Source: Zhongshania sp. R06B22 (lineage in GTDB: Bacteria > Pseudomonadota > Gammaproteobacteria > Pseudomonadales > Spongiibacteraceae). From it: 64,000 nt of DNA. The notes below the pieces were generated by a model. That model did not search any database. It was not told the origin of the DNA and was given only the letters and a program-made list of their open reading frames with translations. Shown here in pieces: positions 17,274 to 26,783 of this stretch (within the stretch, counting starts at the first letter, position 1; the number at the start of each line of letters is the position of its first letter). The stretch spans positions 1,054,001 through 1,118,000 of the forward strand of contig NZ_JBFRYB010000001.1 in the NCBI RefSeq assembly GCF_040892595.1. The letters are read 5' to 3'. The position numbers were made by a program, and so were the translations under genes.

Positions 17274-18152
17274 TTAGCCGTGCAGACCGTGCTCTATAGG
17301 GCACTCGCCGCGGGCCAGTTTTCTGGCGCGTTCCACCAGCGTGGCTTCCATGGCTTCGCGGCCAATCATAATAACAAAGTCATCCTTGCGGATGCCGTCG
17401 AGGGCGAAGGCCGCGAGTTCGTCCAAGTCTTGAACCGGCAGTTCAACACCGATATCTTTCATGCCCTTCATAAATTCATCAAAGGTCATTTCGCCGCCAG
17501 CCGGAGCGGGTTTTTCACGCGCCAATTCCTCGGGACGATTGCGGCGAGTGGTCCAGATACCGGTGGGTAAAATACCGCCAGAGGGATAGAAGATGCAGGC
17601 GCGGAGTTTGCTTTCCTGGCCAACTAATTGCGCGTTCAGGCACTCGGTCATAATCGAAACGCCGGCTTTGCTTGAGGCATACACTGACTGATCGGCCAGT
17701 GGTGAAATACCGCCATCACCTGATGAGGTGTTCATGATCAGGCCCGGTTCGCCTGATTCCAGCATGCGTGGCACAAAGGCTTGAATGCCGTGGGCGACAC
17801 CGCGTAAGTTAACGCCCAATACCCAAGCCCAGTCATTGGGGGTGGTGTCCCATACATTGCAATTGGAAACGCTGACGCCGGCGTTATTACAGAGAATATG
17901 GCAGGCGCCAAATTCCGTAAATACCGCATCGGCTAAGGCGTTGACGGACTCGGGCTTAGACACGTCAGTGACAATGGCACGCACTATACCGCCGGCGGCG
18001 CCGAGTTCGGCCGCGGTTTTGTCCAGCGCCTGTTTTTCTACATCAGACAAAACAACTTTTGCGCCACTGGCCAGAAAGGCCTTGGCCAAAGCCCGACCAA
18101 TACCGCTGGCGGCGCCGGTCACAACAACGACTTTATTGGTGAAATCCTGCAT
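17274..18152 (-). CDS. Short-chain dehydrogenase/reductase
   Basis: A 292-residue classical SDR. Visible are the NAD(P)-binding TGAASGIG (residues about 12-19), the DVEKQ acidic end of the second strand (favours NAD), NNAGVS, the catalytic Ser in NTSSGDGG, and YASSK with the catalytic Tyr and Lys. A long C-terminal extension (from about 235) is rich in charged residues. The start has AGGAGC upstream. It sits between a TonB receptor and the SnoaL-like gene on the same strand, suggesting a shared pathway, perhaps alcohol or hydroxysteroid-like oxidation; that is inference. Confidence 0.92.
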   Translation of the reverse strand: MQDFTNKVVVVTGAASGIGRALAKAFLASGAKVVLSDVEKQALDKTAAELGAAGGIVRAIVTDVSKPESVNALADAVFTEFGACHILCNNAGVSVSNCNVWDTTPNDWAWVLGVNLRGVAHGIQAFVPRMLESGEPGLIMNTSSGDGGISPLADQSVYASSKAGVSIMTECLNAQLVGQESKLRACIFYPSGGILPTGIWTTRRNRPEELAREKPAPAGGEMTFDEFMKGMKDIGVELPVQDLDELAAFALDGIRKDDFVIMIGREAMEATLVERARKLARGECPIEHGLHG

Positions 18153-18189
18153 TTTTTTGCTCCTGCTTTAGTGGTACTAGGGTTTATTA

Positions 18190-20823
18190 TTAATAGGTTT
18201 TTCTAATGTCGATACCGAACATGCGCGGCTCGCCATAGGCTTGGTTGTAGATCCCTGAGGAATCGGCAACCGCAACAACGCCGATGCGATAACGCTCATC
18301 ACTCAGGTTTTTTACCCAGCCAGATACGGTGGTGTCACCCGCCGGGTTTTGCCAAGACAAGCGGGCGTCGATCAAGGCGTAGGCCGGTTGACCTGCCAGC
18401 TCTTCATCCTGTTTGAATATAGCGTAAGAACCGGGATCAAAGCCGTAAAAAATAGCGCTTTTATAACTAACATCAATGCGTGGGCTTATCTCGCCAAAAT
18501 CGCCAGACCAGGTGTACTGCACGCCGATAGAAGCCGATTTATCAGGCGTAACGGGAAAGGTTTCATTAGTGCGATCAACCCGTTTTTCTTGGCCGATAAC
18601 GGCGGCTTGTAGATCGAGTTCGGTAAATTCCAGATAGCGGTAATTATTGATACTCAGTGCGGCATTGAATGCCAGCGCCGGCAGTGGCAGCCAGTTAATT
18701 TCAAATTCTGCGCCGCGAATTTCCGATTTACCGGCATTACTGAATACCACTGCAATGTTTTGTTGGGAGTCGGCGCCCACCGCGATTAATTGCTGGTCGT
18801 TAAAGTCCATGGCATAAAAAGCGGCATTTATACGCAGGCTGCGATCAAAGGCGTCCACTTTAAAGCCAATTTCGTGATTGGTGACGACCTCGGGTTCGAT
18901 TTTTTGCAGACCATCTATACCGCGCGGCTCAAAGAAGCCTGACTTAAAGCCTCGGCTCCAAGTGGCATACAGCATACTGCTGTCGATAAAACTGCCGTCC
19001 AGCCATTGCTCGGGCAGGGTGTATGACACCGATAGCATGGGGGTGCTTTGGGTAAAGACCTCCTCGCGAGTTTCCCTGCGAAAGCTATTGGGGTTGACCG
19101 GGTAGTCGAGCAGGGCGTCGCCATTGGCGTCGGGAAATAAAGCAGCGGCGATACTGACCGGATCATCCCGCCAGCCCAGCGGCCCCAGATAAGGATAGAA
19201 ACCCTCCGCGCCCGGACCAAATACACCCACTGTCATTCCGTTACCAAAGAGGCCGCTGCCAGTTATGCGTTCGCCAATGGCGTCCATGTCCGCTTCTAGT
19301 GTGGTCAACTCGGACTCGCGTCGCTCGGCGGTAATACGAAATCCTAGAGTGATTTCAAGTTGTTGAGTCAGGTCGAATGAGCCTTGGGCAAATAGGGCGG
19401 CGGTGGTGTTGGCAAGATCAAATTCTGAGGCAATGAGTGGGGCGCCTACAAAACCAATCAGCGGTATGGTGCCGCCTGGAACCGGTCGCGTGGGCTTTTC
19501 ACCTAGGCCAATTTCACCCACGGTTTGAGCGTCCAAGCCTCTGAGTGTATTGGTGATGGTGAAGTTTTCGGTATTGGTCTCGTGCATTAAGAAGAGACCG
19601 GTGGTGTAGTTCAGGCGTTGGGAGAATGCGTCACCATTTAACTGAAGTTCGAGGCTATATGACCGGCGGTTACTGTCCTCGGTATTCACATAGCTGCCCC
19701 ACAATGCTGGGCCGCCGTCGGTGTCGCTGGCCTGGATGGGGCCTTCTTTTTCACCGCGAAGACCGATCACGGTTTTAAAACTCAAGCTGTCACTGATTTC
19801 CCACTCCGTCGTGGCTGCGAGTAGCAGGGTATCGAGATCTTTGTTGAGCTGAGCATTTTCGCCCTCATTAGATTTAAGGTCACCGAGTCGTTGGCGGGAA
19901 TTGCTTTCGCAGTTTTCCCGAAATGCCGTTAAATTGCTGGGGTCGGTATCACCTGGGTGGGCGACCCACAGCCCTTCGATATACAGGGCGTGATTACTTG
20001 GCACATTACAATTGGCGCCGGGGAAGTTTTCGCGCACCTTACCCAAAAAGGCTTGGGTGTCGATGCTGAATGATTCACTGGCTTCCCAGCGGGTTTGGAA
20101 TAGTAGGGATTGGCGATCAATCGAGCTATTACTTCGGCCGTTGGATACATCTTCTATAAAGCCGTTATTTTTGTTGATATTGACCGCGACCCGACTAAAA
20201 AAAGTGTCGCTGATGGGAACGTTGATTGCTGCTTTGAGGTGTCTTTGACCGAAGTTTCCCGCGCCAACATCGACATAAGCCTCGTGGCTGTCATTGGGTT
20301 TGATCAGGCTGACCACCAAGGCACCGCCAGTGGTGTTTTTGCCGAACAGCGTACCTTGTGGGCCGCGCAATACCTGGATGCTTTGTACATCGACGGTATC
20401 CAAAAGCTGGCCGTCTGAGCGAGGCAGAAACAAATCGTCCAAATATACGCCCACGGCGGGGTCGACCCGGGCGAAGCCGGTGCGCTCACCAATGCCACGG
20501 ATATAAATTTGATTCGCTTGGCCCTCGCGAATTTCCAAACTGGGAATCATCTTGGTCAGTTCTTTGGTATTGCTTATACCTCTGTCTAGTAAGTCTTGAC
20601 CAGTGAGGGCGCTGACGGCAATCGGGATAGTTTGCATACTTTCACTGCGCTTGCGGGCGGTGACCAAAACCTCTTCTAGGGTGCCACTGCTTTTATTGGC
20701 AAAGCTGCTGCTTGGCATCAGCGCTGCGGCAAGCAGTGCGGCAATACATTGATGGCCGATTTTTGACTTATTGGGTCTGGCGGTGGGTAAGCGGTAATGC
20801 CTTAATTTATTATTGTTATTCAA
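18190..20823 (-). CDS. TonB-dependent outer-membrane receptor
   Basis: The open frame begins at TTG 21024, but no ATG exists upstream of the signal peptide. A TTG at 20823 is chosen because it opens directly onto a positively charged stretch and signal peptide (CIAALLAAALMPSSSFA), and because the upstream part would swallow the putative operator at 20899; the start is uncertain. Length about 877 residues. A TonB-box-like TLEEVLVTARK, a plug (EIREGQANQIYIRGIGE, VLRGPQGTLFGKNTTGGALVVS), and a long barrel follow. It ends in DIRKTY (aromatic C-terminus). The ligand is unknown. It is divergent from a second receptor and upstream of the SDR gene by 37 bases, so the SDR and SnoaL-like genes may be co-transcribed. 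Confidence 0.87.
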   Translation of the reverse strand: MNNNNKLRHYRLPTARPNKSKIGHQCIAALLAAALMPSSSFANKSSGTLEEVLVTARKRSESMQTIPIAVSALTGQDLLDRGISNTKELTKMIPSLEIREGQANQIYIRGIGERTGFARVDPAVGVYLDDLFLPRSDGQLLDTVDVQSIQVLRGPQGTLFGKNTTGGALVVSLIKPNDSHEAYVDVGAGNFGQRHLKAAINVPISDTFFSRVAVNINKNNGFIEDVSNGRSNSSIDRQSLLFQTRWEASESFSIDTQAFLGKVRENFPGANCNVPSNHALYIEGLWVAHPGDTDPSNLTAFRENCESNSRQRLGDLKSNEGENAQLNKDLDTLLLAATTEWEISDSLSFKTVIGLRGEKEGPIQASDTDGGPALWGSYVNTEDSNRRSYSLELQLNGDAFSQRLNYTTGLFLMHETNTENFTITNTLRGLDAQTVGEIGLGEKPTRPVPGGTIPLIGFVGAPLIASEFDLANTTAALFAQGSFDLTQQLEITLGFRITAERRESELTTLEADMDAIGERITGSGLFGNGMTVGVFGPGAEGFYPYLGPLGWRDDPVSIAAALFPDANGDALLDYPVNPNSFRRETREEVFTQSTPMLSVSYTLPEQWLDGSFIDSSMLYATWSRGFKSGFFEPRGIDGLQKIEPEVVTNHEIGFKVDAFDRSLRINAAFYAMDFNDQQLIAVGADSQQNIAVVFSNAGKSEIRGAEFEINWLPLPALAFNAALSINNYRYLEFTELDLQAAVIGQEKRVDRTNETFPVTPDKSASIGVQYTWSGDFGEISPRIDVSYKSAIFYGFDPGSYAIFKQDEELAGQPAYALIDARLSWQNPAGDTTVSGWVKNLSDERYRIGVVAVADSSGIYNQAYGEPRMFGIDIRKTY

Positions 20824-20898
20824 AATATATTGACCCCGGTATTGGCTCGTCGGGGCGCGGGCGCTCCAAGGAGTTAATAAAAGTAACTGCAATATACT

Positions 20899-20916
20899 TT
20901 TACACGATAGTGTAAA
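20899..20916. promoter_or_regulatory. Perfect palindrome TTTACAC-GATA-GTGTAAA (TetR-type operator candidate)
   Basis: A perfect 7-4-7 inverted repeat lies in the gap between two divergent TonB receptor genes, 76 bases upstream of the minus-strand receptor start and 204 bases upstream of the plus-strand one. The TTTACA...TGTAAA form is common among TetR-family operators. No TetR gene occurs in this window. Confidence 0.5.
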
Positions 20917-21120
20917 TATAGCTAGGGTGAATATTGTTTCGCGGTGACCAAGCACTTCATTTGTGTCGGCGCTCGGGGAGGAGCCCAGCCGATTGAGGTC
21001 GATACATAGGATGGCTGCACTCAATTAATTACACAGTTAGACAAAAAAGTAACATAGTGCAATACTGAGATCATAGCTTCACCAATCGCATACCAATAAT
21101 AAATAATAGCGAGGCGAACA

Positions 21121-23406
21121 ATGCAGAAAGCCCTGACCGGCGCGCTAACTCTTAGCGCGCTTATAAGTTTACCTATGCAAAGTATGGCGCAGACCGAGGC
21201 CACTGCTGGAAAGAAATTACAGCTGGAAGAGGTACTGGTTACTGCCCAGAAACGTATGCAATCTTTGGCCGACGTACCGGTTTCGGTAACCGCATTTGAC
21301 GGCGATAAGCTGAAAAAAGCCGGGATTGAAAATCTCAGCGACCTGTCTGACTACACGCCTAATTTTAAGATGGTGGAAGGCGGATTATTGCCCAATGTGT
21401 ATATGCGCGGTGTTGGCTCTGGGTCTAATCAGGGTTTTGAGCTGTCGGTGGGTATCTTTTCTGACGGTGTGCATTTGGGACGGCCGCACCAGACCCGCGG
21501 AGCCTTTATGGACCTTGAGCGGGTGGAGGTGTTGCGTGGTCCGCAGTCGATCTTGTTTGGTAAAAACGCCATAGCAGGGGCTTTGAGCCTGATCTCCGCC
21601 AAACCTGGTGATGAGCTGGAATCGTACTTCAGTGGTATGACCGGTGGCCCTGACGATATTCAAGAATTTTCAGCAATGGTGTCGCTGCCAATCAGCGATA
21701 GCTTTGGGGTGCGGGCGGCATTCCGGAGTCGCGATGAAGACGGTTATATGTATAACGAAAATCCTGCGCTGGCCCGAGACGAGCCCGGTGTTGAGGAGTT
21801 TTCGGGGCGGATTACTTTTGGCTGGGATCCCACAGAGGCCATTAAATCGAGCTTAAAGCTAGAGAAGACCAACCGAGTGCAGCGCGGTCGGCAGTTTGAA
21901 ACCAGTCATGCGAGCGCGCTCACTGGCTGTAGCGGTGAGAATGTCACACTCGACGGTATCAAGAATACCGACACCGAAGAGTTCGCCGAAATTGATAATT
22001 ATAACGTTACCTTAAACGTGGATGTTGAATCTGCGGCGGGTACGTTTACATCGGTAACAGCGGCCAGCGGCTTTGATTCTGAAGATCTGTTCGACGGTGA
22101 TTCCAGCAGTTTCAATACAGTGCCTTTGCTGGGTATGGAAGAATACGATCAACTTAGTCAGGAATTTCGTTTTACCTCTCCCGGTGGCGAATTTATGGAC
22201 TATATCTTTGGTGCCTTTTATCAGAGCAGCGAAATGGTCTTTGATGAGTCTACGCCACTGGTGGTGCGCAATGGCGCGCTGGCAGACGCCGGTCGCGATT
22301 TGCTTGGCTGCATGATAAACATGCAGACCAATGTGTCTGCCGATCTCGATAAAAACTTTTATATGAACAGTGATGCCTGGTCTGGTTTTGTGCAGTTGAC
22401 GTTTAACTGGAGTGAAACCTTGCGTACGACATTAGGCCTTCGCTATGTGCGTGAAGAAAAAGAAGGTTTTAGAGAGTTGTTTCTATATCAATCAGGTACT
22501 CGCAATAATGTTGACCCAGTGACTGGCGCGGTGCTGTCGGCCCTTAATATAGAAGCCCATGAACTGCACCGTATTCGCGATGTGGGGGTCACTCTGCCCT
22601 CACTGAACGTTCAGTGGAATGCCACTCCAGATGTGATGACCTATTTCACCGCAACCCAGGGTGCTAAGTCTGGCAGCTTTGACGCCCGTAATAATAATGC
22701 CAGTGAAGGCCCTGGCGGCGGCGGTACTAATTTTGAGTTTGAAGACGAGTTAGCCACGGCCTATGAGCTCGGCGCCAAAATGACACTTGCCGACGGTGCA
22801 GCAGAATTGAACTTTGCTCTTTACCACGTTAAGTACGAGGAAATGCAGGTCAGTGTGTTTGATGGTGTTGCTGGTTTTGTGGTTTCCAATGCTGGTAGCG
22901 CATTGACCCAGGGTGTGGAAGTAGATAGCCGCTGGTTGCTCAGTGAATCGTTTATGTTGAGCGCTTCACTTGCCTACTTAGATTTTGAATGGTTGGATTA
23001 TCGAGAAGGTCCCTGCGTGGCCACTGACGATGAAGACATTTGTGATTTAACGGGTAAGCAAAATCAGCAAACGCCTAAGTGGAGCGCGTCACTTTCTGGT
23101 ACGTATAGCATTCCCCTGAGTAGCAGCGTCATGCTCGATTTCACCGCGGATGTCTCGTATAAAGATCGCCATTTCACCTCGGGTGATCTTGATCCCCGTG
23201 GTATTCAAGATGCCTATACCAAGGTTAATGCGCGCTTGGCAGTGGGTGAGATTAATGGTCGCTGGTCACTGGCTTTAGTAGGCAAAAATCTTAGCGATGA
23301 GATGACGGTGGGTATTGGCTCGCCCACAGTGTTAGATGTGGGTGGGTTCCGTGGCACACTTGAGCCCTTGCGATCCTATTACCTTGAGGGGCGCGTGCAG
23401 TTCTAA
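21121..23406 (+). CDS. TonB-dependent outer-membrane receptor
   Basis: A 761-residue receptor with a start ATG preceded by GAGGCG. Signal peptide ends near residue 24 (SMAQ). It has LQLEEVLVTAQKR as TonB box, a plug (about residues 45-165; VYMRGVGSGSNQGFELSVGIFSDG, VEVLRGPQSILFGKNAIAGALS), and a barrel ending in LEGRVQF. The plug motif has NAIAGAL rather than the commoner NTTGGAI of the other two receptors here, so it is a separate sublineage, not a recent duplicate. It is divergent from the neighbouring receptor, and a convergent hairpin follows. Ligand unknown. Confidence 0.93.
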   Translation: MQKALTGALTLSALISLPMQSMAQTEATAGKKLQLEEVLVTAQKRMQSLADVPVSVTAFDGDKLKKAGIENLSDLSDYTPNFKMVEGGLLPNVYMRGVGSGSNQGFELSVGIFSDGVHLGRPHQTRGAFMDLERVEVLRGPQSILFGKNAIAGALSLISAKPGDELESYFSGMTGGPDDIQEFSAMVSLPISDSFGVRAAFRSRDEDGYMYNENPALARDEPGVEEFSGRITFGWDPTEAIKSSLKLEKTNRVQRGRQFETSHASALTGCSGENVTLDGIKNTDTEEFAEIDNYNVTLNVDVESAAGTFTSVTAASGFDSEDLFDGDSSSFNTVPLLGMEEYDQLSQEFRFTSPGGEFMDYIFGAFYQSSEMVFDESTPLVVRNGALADAGRDLLGCMINMQTNVSADLDKNFYMNSDAWSGFVQLTFNWSETLRTTLGLRYVREEKEGFRELFLYQSGTRNNVDPVTGAVLSALNIEAHELHRIRDVGVTLPSLNVQWNATPDVMTYFTATQGAKSGSFDARNNNASEGPGGGGTNFEFEDELATAYELGAKMTLADGAAELNFALYHVKYEEMQVSVFDGVAGFVVSNAGSALTQGVEVDSRWLLSESFMLSASLAYLDFEWLDYREGPCVATDDEDICDLTGKQNQQTPKWSASLSGTYSIPLSSSVMLDFTADVSYKDRHFTSGDLDPRGIQDAYTKVNARLAVGEINGRWSLALVGKNLSDEMTVGIGSPTVLDVGGFRGTLEPLRSYYLEGRVQF

Positions 23407-23427
23407 TTGCCGCTGATGGCATAGTTG

Positions 23428-23447
23428 GCGGCCCTTTTTGGGGCCGC
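23428..23447. terminator. Hairpin between the TonB receptor and the MFS gene
   Basis: GCGGCCC and GGGCCGC (seven-base stem, six-base loop) in the 44-base gap between convergent genes. AT-rich bases follow on the plus strand; no T-run on either strand. Confidence 0.55.
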
Positions 23448-23450
23448 TAA

Positions 23451-25157
23451 TTAATTATTTAATGGCCCTATCTGGACCATGGGTTCTTGTTTTGGATCTG
23501 GCGAATCTGCATCCCAGCGCACGGAGCCGAAGGGCCGATCTAGATAGCGCCGAACGTGCTTGATGCTGCCATTAATGGTGGCAGCGTCAGCGGCGGCCTG
23601 GGCATCGATATCGGCTTTGGTGTAGCGATCGCGCATCCGCAAATAATCCCCCCACGTTGGAAAGTGGAAGCGTTCTACCCATAGTTCGGGGTCGGCGATG
23701 TCGCGGCTGATCGACCAATTAAAGCCGCCGTTGCGTAAACGTACCCGTCGTACTTCCTGCATTGCATCGTAATATGCGCGCGCTTTTGACGGCTTCAGCT
23801 GATACTCAATTTCTATTACCACTGGGCCAGAGCGCATGGTAATTGCGAGGGCAACCTCGGGCTCGAATGAGATGGCGACGGCTTCGGCACCGGCATTATT
23901 GGCCTCGGGCAGTCGCAGGAAAATTGACAGCAGTGGCATGACTAGCATGACTGCACCGGACGCAATAATGGCGATCTCTATAGACCATTGATTGGCAACA
24001 TTACCCCACAGCCATGCCCCTATGGCGATGCCGCCGGTCAGCATTGAAGAAAAAAGCGACAGCGCCCGCGCGGTGACCCAGCGCGGGGCGGACAGCTGCA
24101 CAGAAATATTAAGTAGCGAAATGGTTAACATACTGGCGCCGCCTGCAATCAGCATACCTAGGCAGGTGAGGATTAATGTCCGGCTGCAGCCGACGCCTAT
24201 TAAGGCGATGCCGCTCACCACGGCAAGTGCAGAAACGGATTTTTCAGTGCCAAAGCGCTGGTGAAAGACATTAATGAGTAGCGCGCCGGCCACGGCGCCC
24301 ACGCCGCCGGCACCCAGTAAAATCCCGAAGGTACTGGCATTGCCACCGAGCAAGTCTTTGGCAATAAGCGGCGCTAGAGCGGTTGCTGTTGCGGCGGCTA
24401 GGCCAAAAACGAAGGTGCGTATCAGCACCGTTCGGACGGGGTTGGAATGAAACGCATAGCGGACCCCAGAGACAATAGCGCGGCTAATACGTTCGGGCGG
24501 CAGGCGCGAGACAATATGCCCGCGTTTCCACAGAAAGAAAGCCAGAATCAGCGGTAGATAGCCGGCTGCATTGGCGGCAAAGGCGGCTTGAGCGCCAAGG
24601 GTGACCACGAGCAACCCGCCCACTGCGGGGCCAAAGCTGCGGGCAATATTGTAACTAATAGTATTGAGTGCAATCGCTGCGGGCAGGTCTCTGCTTGTGA
24701 CTTGCTCGCCAATAGAAGACTGCCAGGCGGGGGCAAAAATGGCGATGCCGGTGCCGATTAAAAAGCAGAATGCCAGCAGCACCCAGGGGCTAGTTAATTC
24801 AAAATAGGCGAGTAGTGACAAGCTGGTGCCGAAAAGAGCGGCAATGCTTAGGCCGAGCATGGCAATTTTGCGACGATCGAACATATCGGCTATCGCGCCT
24901 GCGGGCAGTGCAACCAGCATCAGCGGCAGCATCATGGCGGTTTGTACTAAAGCTACCATACTGGGTGAATCGGTGAGACGGGTCATCTCCCAAGCGACGC
25001 CGACACCGAGAATCAAGTGGCCAAAGTTGGACAGCAGACTGGCGCTCCAAATGCGGAAAAACGCCGGCTCGTGCAGAGGTGCTAAGGCTGAGGGCGGCTC
25101 GGTAATCGGGACGCCATCGATGGTATCTTCAGCTGCGTTCTCGGGTTTGCTTGTCAT
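23451..25157 (-). CDS. MFS transporter (MFS_3/EntS-like) with a C-terminal extra domain
   Basis: A 568-residue protein. Residues about 35-425 are twelve transmembrane helices of the MFS_3 (transmembrane secretion effector, EntS-like) type, with the loop DMFDRRKIAMLG between helices 2 and 3. The C-terminal 140 residues form a soluble domain (VVIEIEYQLKPSKARAYYDAM, VRRVRLRNGGFNWSISRD, WVERFHFPTWGDYLRMRDRYT), resembling the antibiotic-biosynthesis-monooxygenase-like domain known at this position in the family. It would act in the inner membrane as a drug or siderophore-type exporter. It is convergent with a TonB receptor and 136 bases from the LVIVD gene upstream. Confidence 0.87.
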   Translation of the reverse strand: MTSKPENAAEDTIDGVPITEPPSALAPLHEPAFFRIWSASLLSNFGHLILGVGVAWEMTRLTDSPSMVALVQTAMMLPLMLVALPAGAIADMFDRRKIAMLGLSIAALFGTSLSLLAYFELTSPWVLLAFCFLIGTGIAIFAPAWQSSIGEQVTSRDLPAAIALNTISYNIARSFGPAVGGLLVVTLGAQAAFAANAAGYLPLILAFFLWKRGHIVSRLPPERISRAIVSGVRYAFHSNPVRTVLIRTFVFGLAAATATALAPLIAKDLLGGNASTFGILLGAGGVGAVAGALLINVFHQRFGTEKSVSALAVVSGIALIGVGCSRTLILTCLGMLIAGGASMLTISLLNISVQLSAPRWVTARALSLFSSMLTGGIAIGAWLWGNVANQWSIEIAIIASGAVMLVMPLLSIFLRLPEANNAGAEAVAISFEPEVALAITMRSGPVVIEIEYQLKPSKARAYYDAMQEVRRVRLRNGGFNWSISRDIADPELWVERFHFPTWGDYLRMRDRYTKADIDAQAAADAATINGSIKHVRRYLDRPFGSVRWDADSPDPKQEPMVQIGPLNN

Positions 25158-25293
25158 ACTAAAGGCATCATTTCTGGAGAGTTATTTATATTGACGCTGT
25201 TATTTTGCTCTTGCGCTGTGGTGTATACCATTTAAATTCTATCCGTCTGCTTGCTCGCGGCGCAGTGTCGGCGCCGCGAGGCCTAAGCCACTG

Positions 25294-26733
25294 TTACCAC
25301 GCACCGTTAGTAACGCGAATGGCATAGAAGCCGCTGTAGCCGTCGGTATACCAAATCTCTTTGCGCTCGGCGACAAAGGCGGGACTAGACATTGCCCAGT
25401 TGCTTGCGGGGGCGGGGACGGTTAGGACTCTGGGTTGTACCGGAGCATTGTAGTAGGCCACCTCGCGGGGATTGTAGGGATCGCGAATATCGAAAATGCG
25501 CAGCCCAGAGATAATCATGCTGCAGGCGACGATATCTGGGTTAACTCGGGTGGGAATGTTGCAGTAGTGCCCTGCGTAGCCACCGGTGGGGTTTTGCGCG
25601 CCGGGGTCAGCGGCAATAGCCTCTCGATTTTCGGGCTCGTGAACCTCCAAGCGCAGATTAGAAATTATCCGTGGTTGGGTTTCGTCGCTAATATCGATAA
25701 TACGACCAGCACCGACAACGGCGCCGTGAGCGGCCACAGCGGGTGCACCGCCGCCTTCGCCACCCTGGGCTTTGGAGTATTCGTCAATTTCCAATAAATA
25801 GGCTTTGCCATCCCGAGTAAAGGGAATAGCGTTTTGCGGAATAGTTTGATTGTCCCAGCTGATACTGGCCACTTCCCGTACCTGAGGATTGGCTACCCGC
25901 GCTTGAATTTCCGACACGTCCATTATCAAGACACCCTTGCCATTGCCTGAGGCGAGATAAGCTCGGTTGCCATCATTGCTAATAGACAGGCCGTGAGAAG
26001 TGTAGTTTCCGCTCCATATCGGCATTGGTAGCCGTGGATTCGAAATGTCGACGGCGGTTAGGGTAGGCGTGCCCGGTGATGCCGAATAAAAGGTTTTGCC
26101 ATCGGGTGCCATGCCGCTTTCGTGGCCGAGAACACCAACCAAGGCAGAAGATTGTAATTGTGGGTCGCGGCAATCGGCTGACAGGTCATATACATCTACA
26201 ATACCGGGATAAAAGGCAGGGCTTCCCATAACCGCCGCCAAAATGCCCGCTTGCTGTGAGACTACCAAGGATTCGTGTGGCGATAGCATCGCCGGGGTCA
26301 GCAGTCTTGCGCTGAGGACGGGGTTGGCGGGGTCGCTCATATCCAGCACATTGACGCCGACGTTCAAGTCTAGGGCGTTGCTTGGAAAAAGTAGGGTGCT
26401 GTCGTAATAGGCGCACTCATTGCCGCTGGCATCCACGTAGCGCTCCACTTTGAAGCCGCCCACGGTGCCGATGGCATTGGGCACCATATATGAGCCAACT
26501 AGTTCGGTGTTACAGCGAAATCCCTGAGCGGCCAAGCCGCTGTCATGGTCCGCCTGACTGACGCGGCCTTGCATACCTTGCTCGGGCAATGAGCCTGTGC
26601 CGCAGCTGGCGCGAGGTGTGGCGCCTTCTGCGATGGCGGTGCTAGTTGTCGGATTGCTATTGTCGCTGCTGGAATTACAGGCTGCTATTGCACTAAACGC
26701 AATTAGTGCGCCAAGGAAAGCGATGGGTTTCAT
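25294..26733 (-). CDS. LVIVD-repeat beta-propeller lipoprotein
   Basis: A 479-residue protein with a lipoprotein signal (lipobox IAAC, Cys19), so it is secreted and lipid anchored. It carries LVIVD-type repeats, each ending in a strand followed by D-x-S/R-D-P: GVNVLDMSDPANPVLS, LTAVDISNPRLPMP, GVLIMDVSEI, GLRIFDIRDPYNPREVAYY. Such repeats build a propeller on the cell surface or in the periplasm; function is unknown. The gene lies 50 bases after the DUF305 gene on the same strand, so they are probably one operon. Confidence 0.87.
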   Translation of the reverse strand: MKPIAFLGALIAFSAIAACNSSSDNSNPTTSTAIAEGATPRASCGTGSLPEQGMQGRVSQADHDSGLAAQGFRCNTELVGSYMVPNAIGTVGGFKVERYVDASGNECAYYDSTLLFPSNALDLNVGVNVLDMSDPANPVLSARLLTPAMLSPHESLVVSQQAGILAAVMGSPAFYPGIVDVYDLSADCRDPQLQSSALVGVLGHESGMAPDGKTFYSASPGTPTLTAVDISNPRLPMPIWSGNYTSHGLSISNDGNRAYLASGNGKGVLIMDVSEIQARVANPQVREVASISWDNQTIPQNAIPFTRDGKAYLLEIDEYSKAQGGEGGGAPAVAAHGAVVGAGRIIDISDETQPRIISNLRLEVHEPENREAIAADPGAQNPTGGYAGHYCNIPTRVNPDIVACSMIISGLRIFDIRDPYNPREVAYYNAPVQPRVLTVPAPASNWAMSSPAFVAERKEIWYTDGYSGFYAIRVTNGAW

Positions 26734-26783
26734 ACTTGTTCTCCGAAAATATTTTTATTGTTGTGATATGTGATGTCGTTAAT

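Noticed and set aside
18190..21024. The full-length frame of the second TonB receptor starting at TTG 21024
   Set aside because: It would place 67 odd residues before the signal peptide and cover the perfect palindrome at 20899; a start near 20823 is more plausible.
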